A model generated the notes under the pieces. It was given only the letters and a program-made list of their open reading frames with translations. It did not search any database and was not told the origin of the DNA. Shown here piece after piece: positions 10,160 to 19,429 of a DNA stretch of 64,000 bases. A program made the translations under genes and the position numbers. Position 1 is the first letter of the stretch. Each line of letters starts with the position of its first letter. Source of the DNA: Agrobacterium albertimagni AOL15 (GTDB lineage: Bacteria; Pseudomonadota; Alphaproteobacteria; Rhizobiales; Rhizobiaceae); contig NZ_ALJF01000006.1 of NCBI RefSeq assembly GCF_000300855.1, forward strand, positions 186,001 through 250,000. The letters are read 5' to 3'.

Positions 10160-11116
10160 TCAGTGCAGCTGGAAGCGCTTCATCTTCCGATGCAGTGTCG
10201 CGCGGCTGATGCCGAGCATCTGGGCGGCTTGTGAGACATTGCCATTGGTGCGCGACAGCACGCGGCGCAATGCAGCCCGCTCGGCATCGTCGAGATCGCT
10301 GGTCGCCTCGCCGCGCGTCTCGCGCAGCGCATCTGCGGCCGGCATGCCCTGAGCAATCAGACCATCATCGATCTTGAGGGCCAGACGCGCCGCCTTGGTC
10401 GCACCAAGGATCAGGTCGTCGCCGTCGACCGCGATCAATGCAGACATGGAATTCGCCTGAGGCACGACGACGATCCGCGCGCCGGCAAACGCCTGGCGGA
10501 AGAGATTGCTTTCGACTCGGGCTGCCGCATCCCGCACGGCCTGAGACAGCACCGCAAGCGTCATGTCCGAAACATCGTTGCGGCAGGTGGAAACATCGAG
10601 CGCCGCCGTCAGCCGACCCAGATGGTCGCGAATGGGTGCGGTCGCGCAAGACAAACCGATATTGGCGCTCATGAAGTGCTGGTCGCGGTGAATGACGACG
10701 GCACGTTCGTCGGCAAGCGCCGTGCCGATGCCGTTGGTGCCGACGCTTGCCTCGCTCCACAGCGTCTGCTGCCAGAGCCCCAGCGCCCGGAACTCGACAT
10801 CGTCACCGGGCGCACCACGCCGGTCGACCACGATGCCGTTTTGGTCGGCGAGAATGATGCAACAACCGGATTTCCCGACCAGCTGATAAAGCCGGTCCAC
10901 CTCGTCGGTGGAGCTGCCGATCAGCCGCTCCATGCGCTCGCGCGCTTCGCGGTACATCGCCGCGTCGACCTGCACAGGCTTGCGCGCCTCTTCGGGTTGC
11001 AGGTTATAAAGGTTGAGGCAGCGGCTCCAGGAAGCCGCGACCGGAGAGGTCACAGCGGCCGATGCCTTCTGTGCCGTCAAGTAGACGAGTTCGGAATGTC
11101 TGGTGTCCTGACGCAT
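10160..11116 (-). CDS. AcoR-like GAF/HTH regulator lacking the sigma54 AAA+ domain
   Basis: About 318 residues. The N-terminal half resembles the sensory part of AcoR-type activators: VAASWSRCLN near residue 30, then a GAF-like segment with CCIILADQNGIVVDRRG and WSEASVGTNGIGTAL. The C-terminal Fis-type helix-turn-helix has GNVSQAAQMLGISRATLHRK. No Walker A or GAFTGA motif lies between them, so it cannot act as a sigma54 activator in the usual way. ATG 11116 follows GGGAGGAG. It is upstream of and co-directional with the aldehyde dehydrogenase and DUF779 genes, which it probably controls. Ligand unknown. Confidence 0.82.
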   Translation of the reverse strand: MRQDTRHSELVYLTAQKASAAVTSPVAASWSRCLNLYNLQPEEARKPVQVDAAMYREARERMERLIGSSTDEVDRLYQLVGKSGCCIILADQNGIVVDRRGAPGDDVEFRALGLWQQTLWSEASVGTNGIGTALADERAVVIHRDQHFMSANIGLSCATAPIRDHLGRLTAALDVSTCRNDVSDMTLAVLSQAVRDAAARVESNLFRQAFAGARIVVVPQANSMSALIAVDGDDLILGATKAARLALKIDDGLIAQGMPAADALRETRGEATSDLDDAERAALRRVLSRTNGNVSQAAQMLGISRATLHRKMKRFQLH

Positions 11117-11261
11117 CGGCTCCTCCCAAAGCACGGGTGGCAGTATGCGCTTTCCGACACCGGAGGCAATCGCTCATCTAAGCGGCAAATGACCACACAA
11201 GATTTCGTCGTCAGGAATGACGCAAATCTGCGACACTTGCGCCACCTCTATCTTCCGGCGC

Positions 11262-13346
11262 TCAGGCCGCCAGATCGGCAGCCCCGTCGGATTTCAATGC
11301 ATCTGCATTCGACGGCGACGTCATCCGGGGATTGACGATGTCCTGCAGTTCCGAAAGCGGCTGCGGCTTGCCATACAGGAACCCCTGAACTTGCTGACAC
11401 CCCTCCTCCTGCAGAAAACGCAGATGCTCCACATTCTCGACGCCTTCTGCCAGCACGGGGATGTCGAGGCTCTGGGCCAGGATGAGCGTGGAGCGGACGA
11501 TGGCGGCAGACTGGCGGTTCTCCACGACACTGTCGATGAAACCCCGGTCGATCTTGATCTTGTCGAACGGGAAGAGCTGCAGCGTCGAGAGCGAAGAATA
11601 CCCCGTGCCGTAGTCATCCATCGCAATCTTCACGCCGACGGCCTTGAGCTGACGGATGATCAAGAGCGCATGTTGTTGGTCGGCGATGATCCCGGACTCG
11701 GTGATCTCCAGTTCAAGACGGGCCGGATCGAGACCCGATACATCGAGAATTTCGCGCACCCGCTCGGGCAGCGCTGAATTGGCCAGCTGCTTTGGCGCGA
11801 CATTCACGGCGATCTTGAGCGGATTGCGCCATTTTACGGCCTCGAGGCAGGCCTGAAGCAGAACCCAGTCCCCGAGTTCGCTGATGAAACCGGTTCGCTC
11901 CGCAATCGGAATAAACTCTGACGGAGAGACCATTCCCCGTGTCGGGTGAGCCCAGCGCAACAGCACTTCAAAGCCGACGACTTCGCCCGTCTGCGTGTCG
12001 TTCTGCTTCTGGAAATAGAGCTGGAATTCATTGCGCTGAAAACCGGCTCGCATGTCCATTGCGAGCGCACTCCGCTCCCGTGCAGCCTGGTCCATGGACT
12101 GGTCGTAGAAGCAGATGTTGTTGGAGCCGGCGGACTTTGCCCTGTACATGGCGATGTCGGCCTGCGCCAGAAGATCGTCGATCTCACGCGCAGCATCGGG
12201 ATAGACGGTCACACCGATGCTCGTGCCGACCGAGAGCGTCAGCCCCTGCCACTCCATCGGCGCATTGAGCTCGGAAACGATCCCCCGGGCGAAGTTTTCC
12301 GCATCCCCGGCCGTGAGCATGCGCGTGCTGACGGCGAGGAACTCGTCGCCACCGATGCGCGCCACAAATTCGCCCGGGCGCAGATGTCGCGTCATCCGCT
12401 CGGCCGCGACCCGCAGCACGTGGTCGCCTGCGGCATGCCCGTGCACGTCGTTGATCTCTTTGAAGCGGTCGAGATCGAAGGAGAACATGTAGATGCGCTC
12501 GTTGTGGCCCATGGGGGAATCCATCAGGTGCCCCATGCGCTCGAGAAAGGCTGCGCGATTCGGCAGACCGGTCAGCGCATCATGCAGGGAGAGTTGCCGA
12601 TAGCGCTCGACCGCCGACCGGTTCGACTGCCGATCGATCACATAGGTCATAGCACCGATCGACAGGATCATCAGGGTGACGAACATCAGGACCACGGTCA
12701 TGACGCTTTCGGGCAGCATGTTGACCGGCAGCGAAGCGCCGAGATTGGGCTCGACGGTCAGTGCCGTCATGCCGATGAAATGCGTCGACGCGATCGCAAG
12801 CACCAGCGCGACACCACCGCCATAACGGCAGAACCTCGTGACCGGACGCGCGACCCGGCTCGTCGCCAGCGCGCCGAACAGGCCGGCAGCCACGAGCGAC
12901 GCGCCCACATAGTTCATGTTCCAATGCAGATCCGCCTGAACCTGATAGCCGGACATGCCGACATAATGCATCGAAGCGATGCCCGCGCCGACAATCGCGC
13001 CACCGGCCTCGATCAGAAGGCTGCGTTGGGTCGCGGCGGCGATGAAGAGCCCGAGCCCCGTGACCACGACGGCCAACACCAGAGAAAGAAGCGTCGCGGT
13101 TGGCTCGTATCCGGCAAGCGCGTCTGCCTCATAGCCCATCATCGCGACGAAATGCGTCGTCCAGATCGACGACCCGCCGATGATGGAGGTCAGCGCGATC
13201 CAGCTCGCCCGCGCCGCGCCGCGCGTGCTGCGAACACGACCGAACAGCCGCATGGTGAGAAGGGACCCAAGCACGCAGATCAGGACGGCAGCAACCAGTG
13301 AAACCGGGTCGTGATCGACGGCGATGCAGGATAGAACGGCGAGCAT
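11262..13346 (-). CDS. MHYT-GGDEF-EAL membrane protein (c-di-GMP turnover)
   Basis: About 694 residues. An N-terminal MHYT sensor of seven membrane segments (to about residue 240) carries the repeated motifs WTTHFVAM, MHYVGM and THFIGM, proposed to bind a metal and sense O2, CO or NO. A GGDEF domain follows with an intact RIGGDEF (about 332-336); the inhibitory site reads RPGE rather than RxxD. The EAL domain has EVL instead of EAL at about 460 but keeps DDYGTGYSSL, KIDRGF and AEGVE, so hydrolysis is plausible. ATG 13346 starts just before the first membrane segment; a TTG at 13385 is an alternative. Neither has a clear ribosome binding site. Confidence 0.9.
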   Translation of the reverse strand: MLAVLSCIAVDHDPVSLVAAVLICVLGSLLTMRLFGRVRSTRGAARASWIALTSIIGGSSIWTTHFVAMMGYEADALAGYEPTATLLSLVLAVVVTGLGLFIAAATQRSLLIEAGGAIVGAGIASMHYVGMSGYQVQADLHWNMNYVGASLVAAGLFGALATSRVARPVTRFCRYGGGVALVLAIASTHFIGMTALTVEPNLGASLPVNMLPESVMTVVLMFVTLMILSIGAMTYVIDRQSNRSAVERYRQLSLHDALTGLPNRAAFLERMGHLMDSPMGHNERIYMFSFDLDRFKEINDVHGHAAGDHVLRVAAERMTRHLRPGEFVARIGGDEFLAVSTRMLTAGDAENFARGIVSELNAPMEWQGLTLSVGTSIGVTVYPDAAREIDDLLAQADIAMYRAKSAGSNNICFYDQSMDQAARERSALAMDMRAGFQRNEFQLYFQKQNDTQTGEVVGFEVLLRWAHPTRGMVSPSEFIPIAERTGFISELGDWVLLQACLEAVKWRNPLKIAVNVAPKQLANSALPERVREILDVSGLDPARLELEITESGIIADQQHALLIIRQLKAVGVKIAMDDYGTGYSSLSTLQLFPFDKIKIDRGFIDSVVENRQSAAIVRSTLILAQSLDIPVLAEGVENVEHLRFLQEEGCQQVQGFLYGKPQPLSELQDIVNPRMTSPSNADALKSDGAADLAA

Positions 13347-13494
13347 GGGCTGAGACCAGTTGGATGTGACGGCCAAACCTAGCAATGGTCAATTTCCAAA
13401 TGCTCACTGCGCATGGTTACCAAAGTCCATTTCTCGTGCTGTTCGCGAGAAACCGGATCACAAGCGTGTTATGCGGCGGCGTCTCGCACACAAC

Positions 13495-13523
13495 CTTGCT
13501 ATTCCAACGCATCTGGTCTATAG
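13495..13523 (+). promoter_or_regulatory. Promoter candidate for rplY
   Basis: CTTGCT, a 17-bp spacer and CTATAG match the rhizobial housekeeping consensus CTTGAC-N17-CTATAT at nine of twelve positions. This lies about 117 bp upstream of the rplY start in an otherwise empty 290-bp spacer. Transcription would begin near 13530. Confidence 0.5.
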
Positions 13524-13639
13524 GCGCCCGATCCGCACAGACACCCTTGGAGGCAATGTGGATGGGACCGGCAACGGTCTCCGGTTCTGGCATTGCATAA
13601 CAGCTGCCAGGGCTCTCCAGTAACTTGAAAGGTAAAGCC

Positions 13640-14245
13640 ATGAGCCACGCTTCTTACGAGCTCAAGGCCGTAGCACGCGAACGGGTAGGTAAGGGGTCCT
13701 CCCGCGAACTTCGCCGCAACGGTCTCATCCCCGCTGTCATCTATGGTGACAAGCAGGCCCCGATTGCAATCTCGATCAATACGAACGAGATCACCAAGCG
13801 CATCCATGCCGGCGGTTTCATGACCACGGTCGCCACCATCGAACTCGATGGCAAGAAGATCAGCGTTCTGCCGAAGGACTACCAGCTCGACCGCGTTCGT
13901 GACTTCACGATGCATGTCGACTTCCTGCGCGTCTCGGCAAACAGCCAGGTCTCGGTTCAGGTTCCGGTTCACTTCGTCAACGAAGAGAAGTCCGCCATCA
14001 AGACCGGCGCCGTTCTCAACATCGTTCGTCACGAAGTTGAACTGCACTGCCCGGCTTCCGACATTCCGGAAGCGATCACGGTTGACCTCGCCGGCCTGAA
14101 GGTTGGCGACGCGATCCACATTTCGGCCGTCAAGCTGCCGAAGGGCGTGACCCCGGTCATCGCTGACCGCGACTTCACGATCGCAACGATCGTCGCTCCG
14201 GCGGCTGGCGTTGCCGAAGAAGAAGAAGGTTCGGCTGAAGCCTGA
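13640..14245 (+). CDS. rplY: 50S ribosomal protein L25 (Ctc form)
   Basis: A 201-residue two-domain L25/Ctc protein that binds 5S rRNA in the large ribosomal subunit. The N-terminal L25 domain has [20 protein letters not shown] and GLIPAVIYG; the C-terminal beta domain has [16 protein letters not shown] and [12 protein letters not shown]. The tail is acidic (EEEEG). ATG 13640 is preceded by GAAAGG and matches the family start; an upstream TTG at 13625 is unlikely. A promoter candidate lies upstream and a strong terminator directly downstream, so it appears to be a single-gene unit. In rhizobia pth usually follows; here the GGDEF/EAL and binding-protein genes lie between them. Confidence 0.95.
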   Translation: MSHASYELKAVARERVGKGSSRELRRNGLIPAVIYGDKQAPIAISINTNEITKRIHAGGFMTTVATIELDGKKISVLPKDYQLDRVRDFTMHVDFLRVSANSQVSVQVPVHFVNEEKSAIKTGAVLNIVRHEVELHCPASDIPEAITVDLAGLKVGDAIHISAVKLPKGVTPVIADRDFTIATIVAPAAGVAEEEEGSAEA

Positions 14246-14270
14246 TCTTCAAGATCCATTTGATGGATGG

Positions 14271-14299
14271 AGCCCACCCTTTGCGGGGTGGGCTTTTTT
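14271..14299 (+). terminator. Rho-independent terminator of rplY
   Basis: AGCCCACCC pairs perfectly with GGGTGGGCT around a six-base loop and is followed by six T residues. It lies 25 bp after the rplY stop codon. Confidence 0.9.
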
Positions 14300-14376
14300 G
14301 TTGCTTTCGCGCAGCAGTAGCAGAGACTCGAATCCTACTATTTGTCTTTAGGCAAGTTTAAAGTATTTCGTGAAAC

Positions 14377-14405
14377 GCTCCCTCTCAATTACTGCGTGAG
14401 GGAGC
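14377..14405. repeat. Inverted repeat in the leader of the GGDEF/EAL gene
   Basis: GCTCCCTC and GAGGGAGC form an 8-bp perfect stem with a 13-base loop, 48 bp before the start codon of the next gene. There is no T-tract. It may be an operator or an RNA hairpin in the 5' leader; no known riboswitch is recognised. Confidence 0.35.
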
Positions 14406-14453
14406 ATTGAGCAGCATGCCGCATCATCCCGCGCCGCTTGAGGCGGACCGCTG

Positions 14454-16832
14454 ATGACCCGTTCGGTGGAGAGCCGCTTCCTGGCGATCGTGGGCACGAC
14501 GATTTTTATCCTCGTCGTACCGCTCTTCGCGTTGTTCCTGTCGCTTGCGACGGAGCGCGCCTCCAACGAATTGCAGCAGAACCTCGACATCCTGCTCGCC
14601 GCTAATGCCCAGGCGCTGGCCAAGCCGCTCTGGGACTTCGACCAGGAAAGCGTCGAACAGATCACCGCGACCATCGTCTCGAACGGCCCCGTCAGCCGCG
14701 TCAACGTCAAGGACGTCTCGGGCGGCATTGCCGTCTCCATGCCGGCTCTGCCGAAATGGCCGAAAAACGGCCTGGAATCGATCACCCGTGAGATCTTCTA
14801 CCGTGCGGTCGAAGGTCCCAAGCTGGTCGGCACCATCACCATCTATTACAGCCGGATCGACATCTTCTCCTCGCTGCGCCAGGCAGAGGTGATGCTGATC
14901 GGCATCTTCATGCTGGCAGTCATCGGCGTCGTCGGCGCGGCCATCATCGGCAACCGTCTGATGGTGATGAAGCCGCTTCTCAAGCTCACCGCCGCCATCG
15001 AGGCGACCCGCCGTCTGGGCTCCCGCCACCATGTCGACTGGCAGTCCAATGACGAGATTGGCCGGCTCGCCCGCAGCTTCAACGCCATGCAGATCAAGCT
15101 CGAGCAGGAAGAAGGCGAGTTGCGGCTCGCTCACCGCCGCGCGACCGATATCTACAACACCACTCCGGCCATGCTGTTTTCGCTCGATGAAGAAGATCGC
15201 ATCACCGGCGTCAGCGACTACTGGCTACTCGCCACCGGCTACCAGCGCCAGCAGATCGTTGGCCGCCGCTTCATCGAACTGGTGCCCCCGGAAGCGCGCG
15301 CCGCCTATCTGGAGCGCAAGAAAACACGCTCGATCGCCGACGTGCTGGAAGCGACGACCCAATTCGTCTGCGCCGACGGCATCGTGATGGACGTGCTGAT
15401 TGCCGAAGCGAACCGCAAGATCGAGGGCGCCGAGGAAGACCTCTCCCTTTCGGTCATGACCGACGTCACCGCGCTCAAGCAGTCCGAAGAGCGCAACCAC
15501 CGCCAGGCCATTACCGACCATCTGACCGGTCTTCGCAATCGCCAGGGCTTTGAAACCGCCCTCGACAGCGAAATCGCGGCCACCGACGCTGCGGGCGAAG
15601 AGCTCGCCTGCATCTTCGTCGATCTCGATCGCTTCAAGTGGATCAACGACAATCTCGGCCACCAGGCCGGCGACCTCGTACTGTGCCGCTTCGTCGAGCG
15701 CATGCAGGAACAGCTTCCGAAGGGTGCGATCGCAGCAAGGCTTGGTGGCGACGAGTTTGCCATCCTGTTGCGCGGTGTCGCGATCGAAGACGTGGCGACC
15801 GGGATCAGCCGTGCGCTCTGCGACATCTTTGTCGACCCCATGTCGATCGAGGGCTCGACCGTGCGCTTGAGCGCCAGCATCGGCATCGCCCTTTATCCGC
15901 GCCATGCGGCCAATGCCGCCGAGTTGCTGCAGAAGTCCGACATGGCCATGTACAGCAAGAAACGCGACGGCAAGAACGGCGCACAGCTCTACGACCCGCA
16001 GATCCAGGATCACACCCGCCGCCGGGCGGAGATCGAGCGCGATATCGAGGAAGGTCTGAAGGAAGACTGGTTCGATGCCTTCTTCCAGCCGATCGTCGAG
16101 GTCGAGAGTGGCCGGACAGTTGGCTATGAGGCACTGATGCGTCTCGTTCACCCCCAGCGCGGGATCGTGCCTCCGGCCGAAATGATCTGCGTCGCGGAAG
16201 AAACCGGCGCGATCAGCCGCCTAGGCGGCCATGTGCTTGAGAAGGCGCTTTCCAATCTCGCCCGCCTGAGCGCGGCCACCGGCAACCACGACGCCTATCT
16301 CGCCGTCAACTTCTCGCCGCTGCAGTTCGACGCCTCCCTGCCGGTACGGCTGGCAGCCCTCACCGCCCATTTCGACATCGCGCCGCGCCGGATCGTCATC
16401 GAGATCACCGAAGCGACGCTGCTGCATGACAATCCGCAGATCCGCACCATCCTCGATGAATTCAGCCGCTACGGCTATCGTCTCGCGCTCGACGATTTCG
16501 GCACCGGCTATTCATCTCTGAGCTATCTCAACCGCTTCCCCGTCGACATCGTGAAGATCGACCAGTCCTTCATCCGATCGCTGACCGAGGACGAACCAGA
16601 ACTGCGCCACAAGAGCCGCATGCTCGTCGAAGGCATCACCGCCATCTCCCACAAGATGGAATGCACCGTCGTCGCAGAAGGCATCGAGACGGATGAACAG
16701 CGCCGCATCCTGGAAGAGTTCGGCGTCGACTACGGCCAGGGCTACCACTTCGCCCGTCCGCAGCCGCTGCCGAAGCTGATCGAACTCGCCCTGTCCGCCC
16801 CGGCCAATCTGCCGAAGGTGTCCGCAGGCTGA
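14454..16832 (+). CDS. HAMP-PAS-GGDEF-EAL membrane sensor (c-di-GMP turnover)
   Basis: A 792-residue inner-membrane protein. Membrane segments at about 11-33 and 145-168 enclose a periplasmic sensor of about 110 residues. A HAMP domain (about 170-222) and a PAS domain (about 230-340) follow. The GGDEF domain has an intact LGGDEF at 431-435 but no RxxD inhibitory site. The EAL domain has YEALMRLV at 558-565, DDFGTGYSSL and VAEGIET, so both activities look possible. ATG 14454 has GAGGCGG upstream. A periplasmic binding protein gene starts 24 bp downstream, suggesting it supplies the signal. Confidence 0.93.
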   Translation: MTRSVESRFLAIVGTTIFILVVPLFALFLSLATERASNELQQNLDILLAANAQALAKPLWDFDQESVEQITATIVSNGPVSRVNVKDVSGGIAVSMPALPKWPKNGLESITREIFYRAVEGPKLVGTITIYYSRIDIFSSLRQAEVMLIGIFMLAVIGVVGAAIIGNRLMVMKPLLKLTAAIEATRRLGSRHHVDWQSNDEIGRLARSFNAMQIKLEQEEGELRLAHRRATDIYNTTPAMLFSLDEEDRITGVSDYWLLATGYQRQQIVGRRFIELVPPEARAAYLERKKTRSIADVLEATTQFVCADGIVMDVLIAEANRKIEGAEEDLSLSVMTDVTALKQSEERNHRQAITDHLTGLRNRQGFETALDSEIAATDAAGEELACIFVDLDRFKWINDNLGHQAGDLVLCRFVERMQEQLPKGAIAARLGGDEFAILLRGVAIEDVATGISRALCDIFVDPMSIEGSTVRLSASIGIALYPRHAANAAELLQKSDMAMYSKKRDGKNGAQLYDPQIQDHTRRRAEIERDIEEGLKEDWFDAFFQPIVEVESGRTVGYEALMRLVHPQRGIVPPAEMICVAEETGAISRLGGHVLEKALSNLARLSAATGNHDAYLAVNFSPLQFDASLPVRLAALTAHFDIAPRRIVIEITEATLLHDNPQIRTILDEFSRYGYRLALDDFGTGYSSLSYLNRFPVDIVKIDQSFIRSLTEDEPELRHKSRMLVEGITAISHKMECTVVAEGIETDEQRRILEEFGVDYGQGYHFARPQPLPKLIELALSAPANLPKVSAG

Positions 16833-16856
16833 CATCAACTGAAAGAGGGAACCGCA

Positions 16857-17597
16857 ATGAAAGTCTTTGCCATCATGCTTTCACTTGCGGCGGCCCCGGT
16901 CGCCGCCGCAGACGTCATCCATTTCACCACGGAAGACTACCCGCCCTACAATTTCAGGGTCGGAAGCGAGATCCGCGGGGCCGGTTACGATCAGGTCCTT
17001 CTGATGATGAAGGACATCAACCATCCGTACAGCATCGAGATGATGCCCTGGGCACGCGCCATTGCGCTGGCCGAAAGCGAGCCGATGCATTGCGTCTTCA
17101 CCACCGCCCATATCCCGGAGCGCGACACGCGCTTCAAATGGGTGGAGCCGGTCGCGGTCGGCCGCAACTTCATGGTCTCCCACAAGAATTCGGGCATCAA
17201 GGTCGCCGACATCGAAGAGGCCAAGCGCCACATCGTCGGCACGCAGCGCAACGATTACACCCAGACCTTGCTGGAAAACGAGGGCTTCCCGAAGATCGAT
17301 CTCGCCACCGACCTGAAGCTCACCCTGAAGAAGCTGGAGAGCAAACGCATCGACCTGATGCCAATCTCCGAGCAGCATTACATCGAATTGCTGGAGAAGG
17401 GCATCGACCTCGAAGCCCAGTTCGTCTTCTCCGAACAGAAATTCGCCATCGCCTGCAACGTCAACTTTCCCGCCGATCTGCTTGCCCGCATGCAGGGCGC
17501 ACTCGACAAGTTGATCGCCGACGGTACCCAGGCGGAGATCTTCGAGACCTACGATCTGCGCTATTCGAGTTTCGGTCAGGTCGCCGCCAAACCCTGA
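16857..17597 (+). CDS. Periplasmic substrate-binding protein (SBP_bac_3 type)
   Basis: A 246-residue protein with a signal peptide of about 17 residues (cleavage probably after APVAA) and an extracellular solute-binding family 3 fold: FTTEDYPPYNF at the start of lobe one and a second lobe around residues 110-200. There are no ABC permease or ATPase genes nearby. Instead it lies 24 bp after a membrane GGDEF/EAL sensor, with GAGGGAA before its ATG, so it is probably co-expressed as a ligand receptor rather than a transporter part. The ligand (amino acid or similar) cannot be told from sequence. Confidence 0.82.
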   Translation: MKVFAIMLSLAAAPVAAADVIHFTTEDYPPYNFRVGSEIRGAGYDQVLLMMKDINHPYSIEMMPWARAIALAESEPMHCVFTTAHIPERDTRFKWVEPVAVGRNFMVSHKNSGIKVADIEEAKRHIVGTQRNDYTQTLLENEGFPKIDLATDLKLTLKKLESKRIDLMPISEQHYIELLEKGIDLEAQFVFSEQKFAIACNVNFPADLLARMQGALDKLIADGTQAEIFETYDLRYSSFGQVAAKP

Positions 17598-17675
17598 GCC
17601 GGCCGACATCAGTCTTGACTTTCGCGCCGTTTCGCTGTCGGGAAAGGCAAAGGAATTCAAGACGGAGCCTCGGCG

Positions 17676-18401
17676 ATGATCATCCTGGCCGGCCTCGGCA
17701 ATCCCGGTGCGCAGTACCAGAAGAACCGGCACAATATCGGCTTCATGGCGGTTGACGCGATCCAGCGCCGCCATGGCTTTTCGCCATGGGCGAAGAAGTT
17801 CAAGGCCGAGATTTCGGAAGGCACGCTCGCCGGCGAAAAGGTCATGCTGATCAAGCCGCAGACCTTCATGAACCTCTCGGGCGAAAGCGTCGGCGAGGCC
17901 ATGCGCTTTTACAAGCTCGGCCCCGAAGACATTGTCGCCATCTATGACGAGCTCGACCTCCTGCCCGGCAAGGCCCGCATCAAGACCGGCGGCGGCCATG
18001 GCGGCCACAACGGCATCAAGTCGCTCGATGCCCATTGCGGTCTGAACTACCGCCGTCTGCGTCTCGGAATCGGCCATCCCGGCGACAAGTCCAAGGTTCA
18101 CAACCACGTGCTCGGCGACTTCGCCAAGGTGGACGCCGAATGGCTCGATCCGCTGCTCGAGGCGCTCGCCGACAATGCCGAGATGCTGGTGCGTGGCGAA
18201 GATTCGCAGCTGATGAACAAGCTGGCGCTCGCAACCGGGGCTAAGGCCGAGGACGAAAAACCGGCCAAGGCCCCCAAAGCACCCAAACCCGCCCAGTCCC
18301 ACATCCACCAGGCCCGCAATTTCAACCAGCCGAAGAAGCTTCCCGAGAGCGGCCCCATGGCCGAGATGCTGAAGAAGCTGTTCGGCCCCAAGGGCGACTG
18401 A
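17676..18401 (+). CDS. pth: Peptidyl-tRNA hydrolase
   Basis: Releases tRNA from prematurely dropped peptidyl-tRNA in the cytosol. Catalytic features are present: the conserved Asn in GLGNPG, the catalytic His in [12 protein letters not shown] (about residue 22), [10 protein letters not shown], the Asp in YDELDLLPG and [11 protein letters not shown]. The core ends near residue 190; a tail of about 50 residues rich in Lys, Ala and Pro follows, making this 241 residues against about 195 in E. coli. Such tails occur in alphaproteobacteria. GGAG precedes ATG 17676. Confidence 0.96.
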   Translation: MIILAGLGNPGAQYQKNRHNIGFMAVDAIQRRHGFSPWAKKFKAEISEGTLAGEKVMLIKPQTFMNLSGESVGEAMRFYKLGPEDIVAIYDELDLLPGKARIKTGGGHGGHNGIKSLDAHCGLNYRRLRLGIGHPGDKSKVHNHVLGDFAKVDAEWLDPLLEALADNAEMLVRGEDSQLMNKLALATGAKAEDEKPAKAPKAPKPAQSHIHQARNFNQPKKLPESGPMAEMLKKLFGPKGD

Positions 18402-18466
18402 CCGCACCATCCCGGGCGCCCCGCCTCGCCCTTAACCGATAGCCGCGCAAACGACCGGATAACGCC

Positions 18467-19396
18467 ATGAGCCACGACATCACCACCGACCTCGTCACCC
18501 TGCGCGACTACTGGCGTTATGCCATCTCCCGCTTCAACGCCGCAGAACTCAGCTACGGCCACGGCACGCACACAGCCGTCGACGACGCCGCCTTCCTCGT
18601 GCTCGACAGCCTCGACCTGCCGATCGACACGCTCGACCCCTTCCTCGATGCGAAGCTCCTGCCCGCAGAACGCCGCCTGCTGGCCGAACGCATCGAAACG
18701 CGTGTCACCACCCGCAAGCCGTCTGCCTATCTCACCGGCCGTTCCTATATCCAGGGCCTGCGCTTTTTCGTCGATGAGCGCGTAATCGTGCCGCGCTCGC
18801 ATATCGGCGAGATCCTGTTCAACGAATATGGCGGTGAATTCGGCTCGACCTTCCTGCCCGATCCCTTCGCGGTCGAAAGCGTGGTCGACATCTGCACCGG
18901 CTCCGGCTGCCTGGCGATCCTCGCCACGCGTTTCTTCCCGCTGGCATCAGTCGATGCAGTCGACCTCTCTGCCGATGCGCTTGAGGTCGCCGAAAAGAAC
19001 CGCCAGGCCTATGGCCTCGAGGACCAACTGACGCTGCACCAGGGCGACCTCTTCACGCCGCTCGGAGGCCGCAAGTTCGACCTCATCATCACCAACCCGC
19101 CCTATGTCGACCACGAGGCGATGGACGCCTTCCCGGCCGAATACCGCGCCGAACCCGCCATGGCCCATGACGGCGGCGAAGACGGCCTCGACCTCGTCCG
19201 CACGCTGCTCACAGAAGCCCCGAAGCATTTGAACCCGGGCGGTGGCATGCTCTGCGAAATCGGCCGTGGCCGGGATATCCTCGAAGCCGAGTTTCCGGAT
19301 CTGGACTTCCTCTGGGTCGAGACGACGGAAGAGGAAGACGCGGTATTCTGGATCAGCGCCGAAGCGCTCGGCGTAAAGTCGCCCAAGGGCAAGTAA
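18467..19396 (+). CDS. prmB: Ribosomal protein L3 glutamine methyltransferase PrmB
   Basis: A 309-residue SAM-dependent methyltransferase that methylates a glutamine of ribosomal protein L3 during assembly. The N-terminal helical domain with LRDYWRYAISRFNAAELSYGHGT is characteristic of PrmB rather than PrmC. The catalytic domain carries the SAM loop DICTGSGCLAI (about 140) and the NPPYVD signature (about 208) that binds the glutamine amide. It lies 65 bp after pth on the same strand, so co-transcription is possible. Confidence 0.93.
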   Translation: MSHDITTDLVTLRDYWRYAISRFNAAELSYGHGTHTAVDDAAFLVLDSLDLPIDTLDPFLDAKLLPAERRLLAERIETRVTTRKPSAYLTGRSYIQGLRFFVDERVIVPRSHIGEILFNEYGGEFGSTFLPDPFAVESVVDICTGSGCLAILATRFFPLASVDAVDLSADALEVAEKNRQAYGLEDQLTLHQGDLFTPLGGRKFDLIITNPPYVDHEAMDAFPAEYRAEPAMAHDGGEDGLDLVRTLLTEAPKHLNPGGGMLCEIGRGRDILEAEFPDLDFLWVETTEEEDAVFWISAEALGVKSPKGK

Positions 19397-19429
19397 GGTA
19401 GCCGCCTCACCTGTCTTTCACGCTGCCCA

